Positions 33,728-43,358 are shown, counted from the first letter of the stretch. The stretch: DNA of 64,000 bases from Bog-532 sp963732345 (GCA_963732345.1 CAVSZI010000009.1:124001-188000); one strand, 5' to 3'. Notes: generated by a model not told the origin, from the sequence alone. Program-made: numbers and translations.

Positions 33728-36216
33728 GCCATCGGCTGACACTGGCCGCGGCGGCCGGGACGGCTCTGGCCTCGACCGCCCTGTACGTGCTGTTCGACGG
33801 CTGGGAGTGGTTCTGGGCCGGGCTGGGCGCCATCGCCGTGGTTGCCGCCCTCGGGACGCTGACCCGGCGGCGGCCGCTGCCGGTCATCGTGGGCCTGGCC
33901 GCGGGCCTGGCCGGCTTGCTGCTCTACCTCAATGTGGTCTTCGCGGCCGGGCGCTCCTGGCTGCTGGTGGTGCCGAACCGCTCGTCGCTCAGCTACCTGT
34001 GGCAGCTGGCCATGCAGGGGATGACCGACGCGGACCGGTTCTCCCCGCCGGTGCCCCTGACGCCGGGCCTGCTGCTGCTCGGGACGGCCGGAATCGGGCT
34101 GGCCGCGCTGGCCACGGATGCTCTGGCGGTCCGGCTGCGCAGCTCCGCGGTGGCCGGCCTGCCGCTGCTGGCCCTGTTCATCGTGCCGACGACAACGCCC
34201 GCCACGCGCGGCGCTTTCGGCACCACGCTCGTGTTCTGCCTGGCCACGGCCGGGTACCTGCTCATCTTGAACGCGGACGGCCGGGAGCGGATCCAGGGGT
34301 GGGGACGCCCGGTCGGCCTGAGGGGACCAGGCGTTTCCAGCCGCCCCGGGTACGCGGGCCAGAAAGCGGGCAGGTACGCGGGCGGCCCTGCGGCGGTGCG
34401 GGTGTCCGATGCCCGCGCGCTGGCGGCGGCCGGGCGCCGGATCGGGGCGGCCTCGATCCTGGTCGCGCTGTGCGTGCCGCTATTCGTGCCGGGTCTCCGC
34501 GTTAACCACATGTTCCCCGCGCACGTCAACATCTTCGGCCCGGCCGGGGCGGGGCTGGGCGCGGATGACGGCTCGGCGGTGCCGAACCCGCTCGCGCAGA
34601 TGACACAGGACCTGCGGGAGAGCCGGTCGTCGACGATCCTCAGCTACCGGACCACCGACCCGGAGCCCCAGTACCTGCAGATGTACATCCTGGGCAACCT
34701 GTCCACCACGGCCTGGACGATGGGCCCGGGCCTGGGCCCGACGGTCACGGCGAACGGCGCGCTGCCCTCCCCGCAGGGCCTGGCCGGGGCGGACCGCACC
34801 AGCGTGACGACCCGCGTCCACGTCAGCCGCGGGACGATCAGCGCGACCGCCGGGATCGGTTTCCTGCCGGTGCCGTCCCCGGCCACCCGGATCAGCGTGC
34901 CCGGGCACTGGGTGATGGACGTCGGCACGTCGATGGTGCTCGGCTACCGAACCTCGCTGTCCGGCCTGACATACACCGTGACGAGCGACGACATCTCGCC
35001 GAGCACGGAGCAGCTGAGCAAGGCGCCGGCGCCGCCGGCCGCGATCGCCGACGAGTACCTGAACGTCCCGGGGGCGTTCCGGCCGCTGACCGCGCTCGCG
35101 AAGAGGATCACCAGCCGCGCGGCGACCCCCTACGGCAAGGCGATCGCCCTGCAGCAGTGGTTCACCCAGTCCGGCGGGTTCAGCTACAGCCTGAGTGCGA
35201 CCGAACCGCCGGACGCGACCGGCCTCAGTCACTTCCTTACCGTCAGCAAGCGCGGTTACTGCCAGCAGTTCGCGTTCGCGATGGCCGTGCTGGCCCGGTT
35301 GCTGGGCATCCCGTCCCGGGTCGCGGTGGGCTTCACCGCAGGCTCGCCGACGGGGATCGGCACCTGGTCGGTCAAGACCAGCGACGCGCACGCGTGGCCG
35401 GAGCTCTACTTCCAGGGGGCGGGCTGGCTGCGGTTCGAGCCCACGCCGTCCGGGAGCGGGGGCCAGGGCACCGCGGTCCCGCCCTCCTACACGGTCCCGC
35501 AGACGACCGGCGGCGGCCCCAGCCAGTCCACCCCGCTGCCTGACCAGCAGAACCTGGGCTCCACCGGCGCCGGCGGGGGCGGCTCGGGCCTCAACCCGCA
35601 CGCCCGCGGGCTGACTGGGAACGGGGCCCATCCGGGCGCGGTCACCGCGGGTAGCCGATTCCCGGCGGAACCGGCCGGTCTCGCCGTCCTCGCGCTGCTG
35701 GCCGTCGCGGCCGCCGCGCCGCGCACGGCGCGCTCCCTGCGGCGCCGGCACCGGTTCCGCCGGACGGGCGACGCCGAGCGGGCGCGCGCCGCCTGGCGTG
35801 AGGTGCTCGACGACCTCGCCGACTACCGCGTCCCGTGGCGGCCGAGTGAATCACCGCGCGCCACCGCCCGCCGCGTGGCCGGCGAGTCCAGCCTGCCGCC
35901 GCCCGCGGCCGAGGCCCTCAGGCGGGTGGCGCTCGCGGAAGAACGCGCCAGCTACGCCGGCGCCCCGGGCCCGGTTCCGCCTGGTCACGCCGATCTCGAC
36001 CGGATCCGGCGCGGGCTGGCGGCGTCGGTGGACCGCCGGACCCGCTGGCGGGCCCGCCTCTTTCCCGCGTCCGCGTTCACGCCGGCCCGAACCGGGGCCG
36101 TCCAGCTCGCCGAGGCGTCCGCGCGGGTCCAGTCCGGGGTGGCGCGGCTCAGCGGCCGACGGGGGCCCGGCGGGTGGCGGCGAGGGCCGGCCCCGGGCCC
36201 TACCTCTGCTGGTTGA
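33724..36216 (+). CDS. Transglutaminase-like membrane protein (TgpA type)
   Basis: 830 aa. Five or six hydrophobic helices lie in the first 265 residues, followed by an extracytoplasmic region with a transglutaminase-like core. The catalytic Cys is C513 in RGYCQQFAFAM and His is H556 in SDAHAWPELYF; FEPTP takes the place of the usual third residue. A further membrane helix (about 645-663) and a cytoplasmic DUF4129-like tail follow. This is the standard third gene of MoxR-DUF58-transglutaminase operons; the substrate is unknown. Confidence 0.92.
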   Translation: MSHRLTLAAAAGTALASTALYVLFDGWEWFWAGLGAIAVVAALGTLTRRRPLPVIVGLAAGLAGLLLYLNVVFAAGRSWLLVVPNRSSLSYLWQLAMQGMTDADRFSPPVPLTPGLLLLGTAGIGLAALATDALAVRLRSSAVAGLPLLALFIVPTTTPATRGAFGTTLVFCLATAGYLLILNADGRERIQGWGRPVGLRGPGVSSRPGYAGQKAGRYAGGPAAVRVSDARALAAAGRRIGAASILVALCVPLFVPGLRVNHMFPAHVNIFGPAGAGLGADDGSAVPNPLAQMTQDLRESRSSTILSYRTTDPEPQYLQMYILGNLSTTAWTMGPGLGPTVTANGALPSPQGLAGADRTSVTTRVHVSRGTISATAGIGFLPVPSPATRISVPGHWVMDVGTSMVLGYRTSLSGLTYTVTSDDISPSTEQLSKAPAPPAAIADEYLNVPGAFRPLTALAKRITSRAATPYGKAIALQQWFTQSGGFSYSLSATEPPDATGLSHFLTVSKRGYCQQFAFAMAVLARLLGIPSRVAVGFTAGSPTGIGTWSVKTSDAHAWPELYFQGAGWLRFEPTPSGSGGQGTAVPPSYTVPQTTGGGPSQSTPLPDQQNLGSTGAGGGGSGLNPHARGLTGNGAHPGAVTAGSRFPAEPAGLAVLALLAVAAAAPRTARSLRRRHRFRRTGDAERARAAWREVLDDLADYRVPWRPSESPRATARRVAGESSLPPPAAEALRRVALAEERASYAGAPGPVPPGHADLDRIRRGLAASVDRRTRWRARLFPASAFTPARTGAVQLAEASARVQSGVARLSGRRGPGGWRRGPAPGPTSAG

Positions 36217-36480
36217 ACCGCGGCATGTTGCCGGCCGGGTCACGGAACGCGCAGTCCCGGACCCCGTAGGTTTGGTCCATCGGCTCCTGCAGTACCTCGA
36301 TGCGGCGGGGCATCAGGTAGCTGTACCGCGTTTCGCCGAAGGCCGCGCGGAAGCCCCGGGAAAAATGTCCCGGCGACATGAGGGCCGTGCGCGCCAGAGC
36401 CGGGACGTCGAGCGGCTCGGCGTACTCACGGTCCATCCGGTCACGGGCCCGCCGCGGCCGGATCAGATCCGGTGAGGCGC
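36200..36480 (-). pseudogene. Chimera of an AraC-type regulator and a VOC (glyoxalase-fold) protein
   Basis: The frame reads as the first half of an AraC-family helix-turn-helix domain (RARDRMDREYAEPLDVPALA, then MSPGHFSRGFRAAFGE and YSYLMPRRIE). It changes without a gap into the C-terminus of a glyoxalase/VOC protein (VLQEPMDQTYGVRDCAFRDP, then AGNM). These two proteins are often neighbouring genes in actinobacteria, so an internal deletion joining them is the simplest reading. The first ATG is at 36436 (79 aa). The second half of the HTH domain is missing, so DNA binding is doubtful. The end overlaps the transglutaminase gene on the other strand. Confidence 0.75.
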
Positions 36481-36492
36481 CCGCGATTCCGG

Positions 36493-36924
36493 TCAGCCGC
36501 CCTCCTGCCGGCGCCGCCACCGCTCCTCGAGCCGCTCCATCATGCCCGGCCCCGGCACGCCGGCCCCTCGTCCGCCCGCGCGGCGATGCTGGCGCCGCCG
36601 TCGCCGCGAGGCGGCCCTCGGCCGGGCTGTCCCGAGCGCCGCCGCCGACATCCCGCTGATGTGCCGCCAGCTGGTCAGCGCCCAAATGCTGCAGACAAGC
36701 ATGACGACGAAACCAGCGACACCGACCCAGATGAACTGCGATATGACCCCGCCCAGCAGCAGTCCGACGCCCAGCGCGAATCCGGCCGCGGCCTGGTAGG
36801 CCCGGCGCTTATAGTGCACCCGCGGATCGCTGGAGCGAACCGCGTGCACAAACTTCGGATCCTCGCTGTAGAGCGCCTGCTCGATCTGCTCGAGCTGACG
36901 CTGCTCATGCTCAGACAGCGGCAC
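36493..36924 (-). CDS. DUF3040 membrane protein
   Basis: 143 aa. An N-terminal motif PLSEHEQRQLEQIEQALYSE characterises DUF3040 proteins of actinobacteria. Two adjacent transmembrane helices (about residues 48-90) and a basic C-terminal tail follow. GTG 36924 has GGGAGG 4 nt upstream, which decides the start over a longer frame to 37050. Such genes often lie near dinB and the dcw cluster; the function is unknown. Confidence 0.92.
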   Translation of the reverse strand: MPLSEHEQRQLEQIEQALYSEDPKFVHAVRSSDPRVHYKRRAYQAAAGFALGVGLLLGGVISQFIWVGVAGFVVMLVCSIWALTSWRHISGMSAAALGTARPRAASRRRRRQHRRAGGRGAGVPGPGMMERLEERWRRRQEGG

Positions 36925-37071
36925 GACGCCTCCCATGAAACCTTGCACGCGGGACCGGGGGTTCGGTGACGTCCACCAGTCTTCTCCGGCCCACCTCCAG
37001 AATACGAGCCGGAATGGGCCGCGTGGAAGGGTGCCTTGCCCAGCGCTCATTCATGTGGCTGCCTGCGCGGT

Positions 37072-38325
37072 TCATGCCTTCCTCCAAAGCTCCCCGGGAC
37101 GGACTGTACCGGTGCCAAAACGCTCGGCGATCCGGTCCATCGCCCGCTCCGCCTCCCGCCAGCCGGTAGGCCGGTCGCCGAAGGCCAGCTGGGTGGCCGC
37201 CGCCGACGTGGGCGCCAGGCCGGTCGCCCGGACGCCGACCAGGCGCAGCCGGGCCTGCCGGCCCAGTCCCGAGCCCCCGTACAGCGCGCACGCGGTGCCG
37301 TAGATCTCACGGGCGACGTCGGTCGGCTCGGCCAGGGTCCGGGATCGCGTCATCGTGGTGAAATTGGCCAGCCGGAGCTTGACCGTCACCGTCCGGGCCA
37401 CGCAGCCGGCCTCACGCAGCGCGCGGGCGGTCCGCTCGGACAGCCGCAGCAGTTCCCGGCGGATCACTTCCGGGTCGCTGACGTCAGCAGGAAAGGTCTC
37501 CTCAGCGCCGATGCTCTTATCGGGGGCGCGCGGGATGACAGCGCGGTGATCCTGGCCCCAGGCGAGCGCGGCCAGATGTGAGCCGACGGCCGCACCGAGG
37601 CCCCGCTGCAGTGTGGCCACCGGCGCGTGCGCGATGTCACCGACGGTGCGCACCCCGAGCCGGGCGAGTATCTCCCCGGTGCGCTCGCCCACGCCCCACA
37701 GCGCCGAGGTGGGGAGCGGGTGCAGGAAGGCGAGCACCTCATCACGCGGCACGACCAGCAGGCCGTCCGGCTTGCAGCGCACTGAAGCGATCTTGGCCAC
37801 GAACTTGCTCGGCGCCACGCCGACCGAGCAGGTCAGTCCCTGCTCGGCCTCGACCTGCCGGCGGATCGCCGCGCCGATCCACGCCGGCGAGCCGAGCCGC
37901 CGCTGGGCGCCGGAGACATCGAGGAAGGCCTCGTCCAGCGCCAGCGGCTCGACCAGCGGCGTGACCGACCGGAAGACCGCCATGACCTGCTTGGACACCG
38001 CACTGTAGACCGAATGCCGGGGCGGGATAAACACCGCCTGCGGGCACAGCCGCCGGGCCAGAGCACGAGGCATCGCGGAACGGACCCCGTACCGGCGCGC
38101 CTCGTAGGACGCCGACAGCACGACGCTGCGCCCGCTCGGCGAGCCCACGATCACTGGCTTCCCGGCCAGGTCCGGGCGTTCCCGTATCTCCACGCTGGCG
38201 TAGAAGGCGTCCATGTCGACGTGCAGGATGTGACAGCCCGTGTCGTCCGGGGCCGGGTCGCTGTCTTCGGGGGCCCGGCCGCTATCTTCGAGGGGCCGGT
38301 TACTGGAGAGTGCGGGGCCGTCCAT
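37072..38325 (-). CDS. dinB: DNA polymerase IV (Y-family)
   Basis: 417 aa. Error-prone translesion polymerase. The catalytic motifs are ILHVDMDAFYASVE (with the steric-gate aromatic) and LALDEAFLDVSG. The little-finger domain ends normally, but the usual C-terminal beta-clamp motif is not obvious in GTGTVRPGELWRKA. The first 30 residues are an acidic extension with EDSGRAPEDSDPAPDD repeats. The start lies 3 bp after the end of the methyltransferase gene. Confidence 0.94.
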   Translation of the reverse strand: MDGPALSSNRPLEDSGRAPEDSDPAPDDTGCHILHVDMDAFYASVEIRERPDLAGKPVIVGSPSGRSVVLSASYEARRYGVRSAMPRALARRLCPQAVFIPPRHSVYSAVSKQVMAVFRSVTPLVEPLALDEAFLDVSGAQRRLGSPAWIGAAIRRQVEAEQGLTCSVGVAPSKFVAKIASVRCKPDGLLVVPRDEVLAFLHPLPTSALWGVGERTGEILARLGVRTVGDIAHAPVATLQRGLGAAVGSHLAALAWGQDHRAVIPRAPDKSIGAEETFPADVSDPEVIRRELLRLSERTARALREAGCVARTVTVKLRLANFTTMTRSRTLAEPTDVAREIYGTACALYGGSGLGRQARLRLVGVRATGLAPTSAAATQLAFGDRPTGWREAERAMDRIAERFGTGTVRPGELWRKA

Positions 38326-38328
38326 GTC

Positions 38329-39117
38329 TTAACGGCGTCCCAGGATGTGGAGCCGGGCGGCGATGTCACGCAACGGCGGATACGTCGCGGCCGCCGCATC
38401 CAGGGAGCGCAGCGCCTCGGCGGCTCCCGGATCGGCGTCCACCAGGACGCTCGGCACGAGGTCCGCGAAGATCTGCACGCCGTGGGCGGCGCCGGGGAAG
38501 AGCCCGGCCCCCTCGATCAGCGCGCCCAGACCGGGCAGCGTGAAGTAGCGGGGGACGGCGGGCGGGCGTCCCGGCCCGAGTCCTTGTCCGCGTCCTGGCC
38601 CGGGCTGGCCAACTTCGCGGTCCAGCAGCGCGCGGGCATCGGCGAGCCGGCCCGCGACCGCCCGGTGCAGGATCGCGGCGGCGACGCTGGCGGCCAGCAC
38701 GCTCACGGTGCCACCGGGCCGCAGCACGCGGGCCACGGCGGCCAGCGCGTCTGCTGGCGAGTCGACGTATTCGAGGACGCTGTGGCAGATCACGAGGTCC
38801 GCGGCCGCCTCCCCCACCACGCTGTCCAGGCCTGCCGCCTCACCCTGGATCGCGCTGATCCGCACGTCCATCTCGGCCGCGCGGCGCTGCGCGGCCGCCA
38901 GCGAGTCGGGGCTCGGGTCCACTACCGTGACGGAATGGCCCAGCGCGGCCAGCGGCACGGCGAAGCCACCGGTCCCGCCACCCGCGTCGATGACGTCCAG
39001 CCGGTCCCGACCGGTGTCCGCGGCCCGGGCCGCGAGCACGCCGCGCAGCACGTCCCACACTACGGACGCGCGCGCCCCCAAGGCCTCGCCGCCCAACGCC
39101 CCGCCTCCTCGCGACAT
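38329..39117 (-). CDS. SAM-dependent methyltransferase, class I
   Basis: 262 aa. A Rossmann methyltransferase with motif I LDVIDAGGGTGGFAVPLA, an acidic strand-2 end (VTVVDPSPDSL), and LVICHSVLEYVDSPADAL as motif IV. The pattern and position upstream of dinB match a conserved actinobacterial gene related to SmtA/CmoM-like enzymes. The substrate is unknown. It is probably co-transcribed with dinB. Confidence 0.88.
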   Translation of the reverse strand: MSRGGGALGGEALGARASVVWDVLRGVLAARAADTGRDRLDVIDAGGGTGGFAVPLAALGHSVTVVDPSPDSLAAAQRRAAEMDVRISAIQGEAAGLDSVVGEAAADLVICHSVLEYVDSPADALAAVARVLRPGGTVSVLAASVAAAILHRAVAGRLADARALLDREVGQPGPGRGQGLGPGRPPAVPRYFTLPGLGALIEGAGLFPGAAHGVQIFADLVPSVLVDADPGAAEALRSLDAAAATYPPLRDIAARLHILGRR

Positions 39118-39367
39118 GGCTTCAATGTAGTGCCGCCCAGCGACAAATTAGGGAGCTCAGCAGGTCCGGTGCCGGGCGGCACGCCCGGGGACCGCCGCGC
39201 GGGAGCGCGGCGAGGCCGGGAAATGCCCTGCGGCGGGCGGGCGCAAGACGCGCCGGAAACCTTTTCTGGCGGGGTCTTCCGAGGTCGGAGGACGGTTTCT
39301 AACGGACTCCGGACACCTTGACGGGATAGGGGGGTTGTCTTCAGCCTGAGGCCGTATTCTCTTCGCC

Positions 39368-40006
39368 ATGGCTGAGCACCTCGAGCTGCCGCGCCCCGGC
39401 CGGCTCCTGCGGACGGTGGTCTGGAACCTCACCGAATCGGTTGGGCTACCGGGCATCGGTTACGTCGCCGGCCAGGAACTGGCCGGCCGGAACGCAGCCA
39501 TGATCGCGGCGGCGGGCGTGCTGTGGCTGACCGCGGTGGTGCGCAAGGTAGCGACCGGCAGCGTCCCCGGGCTCGTCACGATCTCGGCCCTGGTCATGAC
39601 GGTACAGGCCGCGATGGTGGTCAGCACCGGCAACGTGTTCTTCTTCCTGCTGCAGTTCCCGCTGGCCAACCTGGCCATGGCTCTGCTGTTCGCCCGGACG
39701 GCCCCAACCCGCAAGCCGCTGATCGCGCGGCTGGCCGCGGAGGTCGTCGCGCTCCGCCAGCCGTCCACGCACCACCCGGCCCTGCACCGCTTCTTCCAGC
39801 ACGCCACGTGGTTGTGGGCCGGCCTGTTCTTCCTGATGACGGTCGGGTTCTCGGTGATGATGGTCACCGAGCCGCTGACCCTGTTCCTGCTGCTCACCAC
39901 GGCCGTCACCACGGGCATCGTGGTGTTCGGCGCGTGCCTGTCGGCCCTGTGGTTCTACTCGGTGATCCGCAAGTCCGGCCTGCGTGTCCGCTTCGTCGCG
40001 GCGTAA
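39368..40006 (+). CDS. Multi-pass membrane protein (VC0807/DUF3159-like)
   Basis: 212 aa with about five hydrophobic helices (around residues 38-55, 65-85, 90-105, 150-170, 175-198). The pattern, with an ESVGLPGIGYV opening and a long polar loop between two groups of helices, resembles the VC0807 or DUF3159 membrane proteins, but I am not certain of the family. The stop codon lies in the loop of a short hairpin (GCGGCG-TAA-CGCCGC, 39998-40012), and a copy of GCGTAACGCCGCG is repeated just after it. Confidence 0.7.
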   Translation: MAEHLELPRPGRLLRTVVWNLTESVGLPGIGYVAGQELAGRNAAMIAAAGVLWLTAVVRKVATGSVPGLVTISALVMTVQAAMVVSTGNVFFFLLQFPLANLAMALLFARTAPTRKPLIARLAAEVVALRQPSTHHPALHRFFQHATWLWAGLFFLMTVGFSVMMVTEPLTLFLLLTTAVTTGIVVFGACLSALWFYSVIRKSGLRVRFVAA

Positions 40007-40032
40007 CGCCGCGGTCGGGCGTAACGCCGCGA

Positions 40033-40452
40033 TCAGAGCGTGAGCTCCGGCTTCAGGCCGAGCAGCCGCGCGAGCAGCCCGTTGACGAACGACGGAGACG
40101 AGTCGGTGGACAGGTCCCGGGCGAGCTGCACCGCCTCACTGATCGCCACCCCGTCGGGCACGTCGTCCGCCCAGAGCAGCTCGTAGGCGCCGATCCGGAG
40201 CACATTTCGGTCCACCGCCGGCATGCGGTCCAGCGTCCAGCCTTCGGCGTAGCAGGCGAGCAGGTCGTCGATCCGCTCCCGGTGCGCCTGTACACCGCGG
40301 ACCAGCTCCGCGGCGTACTCCGGCACCGGCGGGCCGCATTCCGGGCCGAGGAAGGAGCGTTCCTCCATCAGGGCGATCACCGGCTCGCCGCGCAGTTCGG
40401 CCTCGAACAGCAGGTCCAGCGCGCGCTTGCGCGCCTTGCTACGAGCGGGCAC
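40033..40452 (-). CDS. nusB: Transcription antitermination factor NusB
   Basis: 139 aa. All-helical RNA-binding protein that with NusE supports rRNA transcription antitermination. Typical segments: ARSKARKRALDLLFEAELRG, PAVDRNVLRIGAYELLW, and the C-terminal SEAVQLARDLSTDSSPSFVN. The GTG start lies 1 bp after the efp stop, in the conserved pepQ-efp-nusB order. Confidence 0.96.
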   Translation of the reverse strand: MPARSKARKRALDLLFEAELRGEPVIALMEERSFLGPECGPPVPEYAAELVRGVQAHRERIDDLLACYAEGWTLDRMPAVDRNVLRIGAYELLWADDVPDGVAISEAVQLARDLSTDSSPSFVNGLLARLLGLKPELTL

Positions 40453-40453
40453 C

Positions 40454-41011
40454 TCAGGCGCGGCCGAGGTACTGGCCGGTCCGCGTGTCGACCTTGATCT
40501 TCTCGCCGGTGACGATGAACAGCGGGACACCGATCTCCGCGCCCGTCTCCAGCTTGGCGGGCTTGGTGCCACCGGTCGAGCGGTCGCCCTGCAGGCCGGG
40601 GTCGGTGGCACTGACGGTCAGCTCCACGGCGGCCGGCAGGTCGACGTACAGCGGAACGCCGTCGTTGAACGCGACCGTCACCATCTGCTCCTCGAGCAGG
40701 TAGTTGGCGGCGTCGCCGACGGCGGCGGCCGGGACCCGGGGCTGGTCGTAGTCCTGGGTGTCCATGAAGACGAAGTCCTCGCCCTCGCGGTAGAGGTACT
40801 GCATCTCGCGCTTGTCGACGTTGGCGACGTCCACCTTCACGCCGGCGTTGAAGGTCCGGTCGACCACCTTGCCGGTCATTACGTTCTTCAGCTTGGTGCG
40901 GACGAAAGCACCGCCCTTGCCGGGCTTTACGTGCTGGAATTCGACGACGGTCCACAGGTTGCCGTCGAGGTTCAGGGTTATGCCGTTCTTCAGGTCGTTC
41001 GTGGTCGCCAC
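40454..41011 (-). CDS. efp: Translation elongation factor P
   Basis: 185 aa. EF-P relieves ribosome stalling at polyproline stretches. Three OB-like domains are of normal length. The tip loop is HVKPGKGGAFVRTKL with Lys32 at the tip, the form that in several actinobacteria functions unmodified or with uncertain modification. The many Pro repeat tracts in this window would be plausible clients. Confidence 0.97.
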   Translation of the reverse strand: MATTNDLKNGITLNLDGNLWTVVEFQHVKPGKGGAFVRTKLKNVMTGKVVDRTFNAGVKVDVANVDKREMQYLYREGEDFVFMDTQDYDQPRVPAAAVGDAANYLLEEQMVTVAFNDGVPLYVDLPAAVELTVSATDPGLQGDRSTGGTKPAKLETGAEIGVPLFIVTGEKIKVDTRTGQYLGRA

Positions 41012-41049
41012 GTTTGCCGTCTTCTCTCCTGGGCGCGCGTGCCCGCCCG

Positions 41050-42156
41050 TTACAGGGCGAGCAGTTCCCTAGTGGTGGTCGTAAGAATCTGGGCTCCCGG
41101 CGCCGCTGGCCCAACATCGGCCGCACCGGCCCCCACGATAAGGACATCCTCGATCCGGACGCCGCCTTGACCGGGGAGGTAGACACCGGGTTCGACGGTG
41201 ACCGGAACACGGTCCTCCAGTTTACCCGTACTCCCGTACCCGATCAGCGGCGCCTCGTGGACTTCCAGCCCGACGCCGTGGCCGAGCCCGTGCTGGAAAT
41301 GCTCGCCGTGGCCGGCCGCCGAGATCAGATCGCGGGCGGCCGCGTCGACGTCGCGGAGTCCCGCGCCGGGCCGGGCCGCAGCGCAGCCGGCCTGCTGGGC
41401 CGCCGCGACCAGTTCGTAGATGTCCCGCTGCCACCCGGCGGGCTCGCCGAGCGCGACGGTCCGGGTCATGTCCGCGTGATAGCCGGCGTAACAGGCGCCG
41501 AAATCCATTGTGATCAGGTCCCCGCGGCGCAGCGGCCGGCCGGACGGGGCGTGGTGCGGGATCGCCCCGTTCGGCCCGCTGGCGACGATCGTGTCGAAGG
41601 CGGGCCGTTCGGCACCCAGCTCAGCCATCCGGTGGTCCAGCTCCCTGGCCAGCGCGCGCTCGGTCAGGCCGGGCCGGATCTGGGGCAGCACGCCGGCGAG
41701 GGCCTGGCCGCTGATCCGGCAGGCGGTGGTGAGCAGCCCGATCTCACCGGCGTCCTTGACCATCCGCAGGTCTTCGATCCCCCGGCCGAACGGGACCATG
41801 GTGACCCCATCCGTGCTGGCCAGGAGAGTCCCGTGGCGTTCGACGGTCATCTCGTGCGCCTCGAACGCGACCCGGCGCAGGCCGCGGCGGGCCATCGCCC
41901 CGGCTAGCGCACGCTCGGTGAAGCGCTCGACGATCAGCTCGAGGTCGGGGCTGTCCCGGCGGGCGGCCAGCGCATACCGGGAATCGGCGGCGAGCAGGCC
42001 GCCGCCCTCGGCCGGCAGCAGCAGCGCCGCGTTGGAACTGGCCAGCCCGGTGAGATAGCGGACGTTCGGCGGCGAGGTGACGAGAATGGCGTCGGCGTCC
42101 ATGCCGGCGACCTTGGCCTGGGCGCGGGCCCGCCGCGCGGCGTGGATTTCCGGCAT
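41050..42156 (-). CDS. pepQ: M24-family Xaa-Pro aminopeptidase/prolidase
   Basis: 368 aa. A metallopeptidase with a creatinase-like N-terminal domain and a pita-bread catalytic domain. Metal-binding residues are visible in ITMDFGACYAGYHADMTRT, in GLGHGVGLEVHEAP, and in the C-terminal VEPGVYLPGQGGVRIED. ATG 42156 is decided by the motif MPEIHAARRARAQAK, and the 20-bp repeats lie just upstream. Part of the conserved aroB-aroQ-pepQ-efp-nusB neighbourhood. Confidence 0.94.
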   Translation of the reverse strand: MPEIHAARRARAQAKVAGMDADAILVTSPPNVRYLTGLASSNAALLLPAEGGGLLAADSRYALAARRDSPDLELIVERFTERALAGAMARRGLRRVAFEAHEMTVERHGTLLASTDGVTMVPFGRGIEDLRMVKDAGEIGLLTTACRISGQALAGVLPQIRPGLTERALARELDHRMAELGAERPAFDTIVASGPNGAIPHHAPSGRPLRRGDLITMDFGACYAGYHADMTRTVALGEPAGWQRDIYELVAAAQQAGCAAARPGAGLRDVDAAARDLISAAGHGEHFQHGLGHGVGLEVHEAPLIGYGSTGKLEDRVPVTVEPGVYLPGQGGVRIEDVLIVGAGAADVGPAAPGAQILTTTTRELLAL

Positions 42157-42170
42157 GTGCCGACTGTAAG

Positions 42171-42244
42171 GGAGCGGCTGGGCCCGCAAGGGAGCGGCTG
42201 GGCCCGCAAGGGAGCGGCTGGGCCCGCAAGGGAGCGGCTGGGCC
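42171..42244. repeat. 20-bp tandem repeat upstream of pepQ
   Basis: Three perfect copies of GGAGCGGCTGGGCCCGCAAG plus a 14-nt partial fourth. The array lies between the LLM oxidoreductase stop and the pepQ start. Confidence 0.95.
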
Positions 42245-42311
42245 GCGCGACCCGGCCCAGTAACCCGGCGCGGCCGGCCAAAGCGACGACCGGGCCGCCT
42301 TGCCCGCGCAG

Positions 42312-43358
42312 CTAGGCCGAGGCGGCGAGGTCGGCGGCGCGCTCGATCAGGCGGACGCGGTCGGGGTGCGTGCCGGCCAGCGGGGTGACGGTCAGCGTCG
42401 TCACCCCGGCCTCGCGCCACGCGGCCAGCCGCTCCCGCACGTAGCCCTCCGGGCCGATCAGTGAGGTCTTCTCCAGCAGCTCGGCGGGGACCAGGGACGC
42501 CGCCTCGTCCTTGCGGCCGTCCAGGTAGGCGTCCTGGATCCGGATCGCCTCGGCTTCGTAGCCGAGGCGCCGGGCCAGCGTGTTGTAGAAGTTGCGGCCG
42601 CGCGCCCCCATGCCGCCGATGTACAGGGCGACGGACGGACGGGCCAGGTCGCGGTAGCTGGCCACGTCGTCGCCGATCATCAGCGGCGCCTGGGCGATCA
42701 CGTCCAGCGGGCCCAGGGACGGATCCCGCTTGGCCTGGCCCTCGGCGACCGGGCCGCCCCAGACCTCGCCCGCCTTCTCCGGCAAATAGAAGAACGGCTG
42801 CCATCCCTCCGCCAGCTCGGCGGCGAGCGCGACGTTCTTCGGCCCGACGGCGGCGAGCACGATCGGGATGCGCTCGCGCACCGGGTGGTTGATCAGCTTG
42901 AGCGGCTTGCCGAGCCCGGTGCCCTCGCCCGGCGGCAGCGGGATCTGGTAGTGCTTTCCCTGGTAGCTGAGCCGTTCCCGGCGCCACACCATCCGGCAGA
43001 TCTCGATCAGCTCGCGACTGCGGCCGACCGGGGCGTCGTACGGCACGCCGTGCCAGCCCTCGATGACCTGCGGGCCGGACGCGCCGATGCCCAGGGTGAA
43101 CCGGCCGCCCGAGACGTAGTCCAGCCCGGCCGCGGTCATCGCGGTCAGCGCGGGGGTCCGTGAGTACAACTGGAGGATGCCGGAGGCGATCTGCAGCCGC
43201 TCCGTCCGGGCCGCGATATAGCCCAGCTGGCTTACCGCGTCGAAGCTGTAGGCCTCCGGCACGAACACGATGCCGAGACCGGCCTGCTCGTAGTCGGCTA
43301 GCTCCGTCACCGTCTCCGCGAATCCGCCGGCGTAGTTGATCGACATCCCGACGCGCAT
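42312..43358 (-). CDS. LLM-class F420-dependent oxidoreductase
   Basis: 348 aa, luciferase-like TIM barrel. Opening MRVGMSINYAGGFAETV, ARTERLQIASGILQLYSRTP and GRFTLGIGASGPQVIEGWHG are characteristic of the F420-dependent class (MSMEG-type). The substrate cannot be predicted. It sits between pepQ and the second shikimate kinase, where mycobacteria and streptomycetes have no gene, so it is probably an insertion into the aro-pepQ string. Confidence 0.93.
   Translation of the reverse strand: MRVGMSINYAGGFAETVTELADYEQAGLGIVFVPEAYSFDAVSQLGYIAARTERLQIASGILQLYSRTPALTAMTAAGLDYVSGGRFTLGIGASGPQVIEGWHGVPYDAPVGRSRELIEICRMVWRRERLSYQGKHYQIPLPPGEGTGLGKPLKLINHPVRERIPIVLAAVGPKNVALAAELAEGWQPFFYLPEKAGEVWGGPVAEGQAKRDPSLGPLDVIAQAPLMIGDDVASYRDLARPSVALYIGGMGARGRNFYNTLARRLGYEAEAIRIQDAYLDGRKDEAASLVPAELLEKTSLIGPEGYVRERLAAWREAGVTTLTVTPLAGTHPDRVRLIERAADLAASA

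Noticed and set aside
42171..42244. Insertion sequence or transposon end
   Set aside because: The repeats are a simple tandem array without inverted ends or a transposase.
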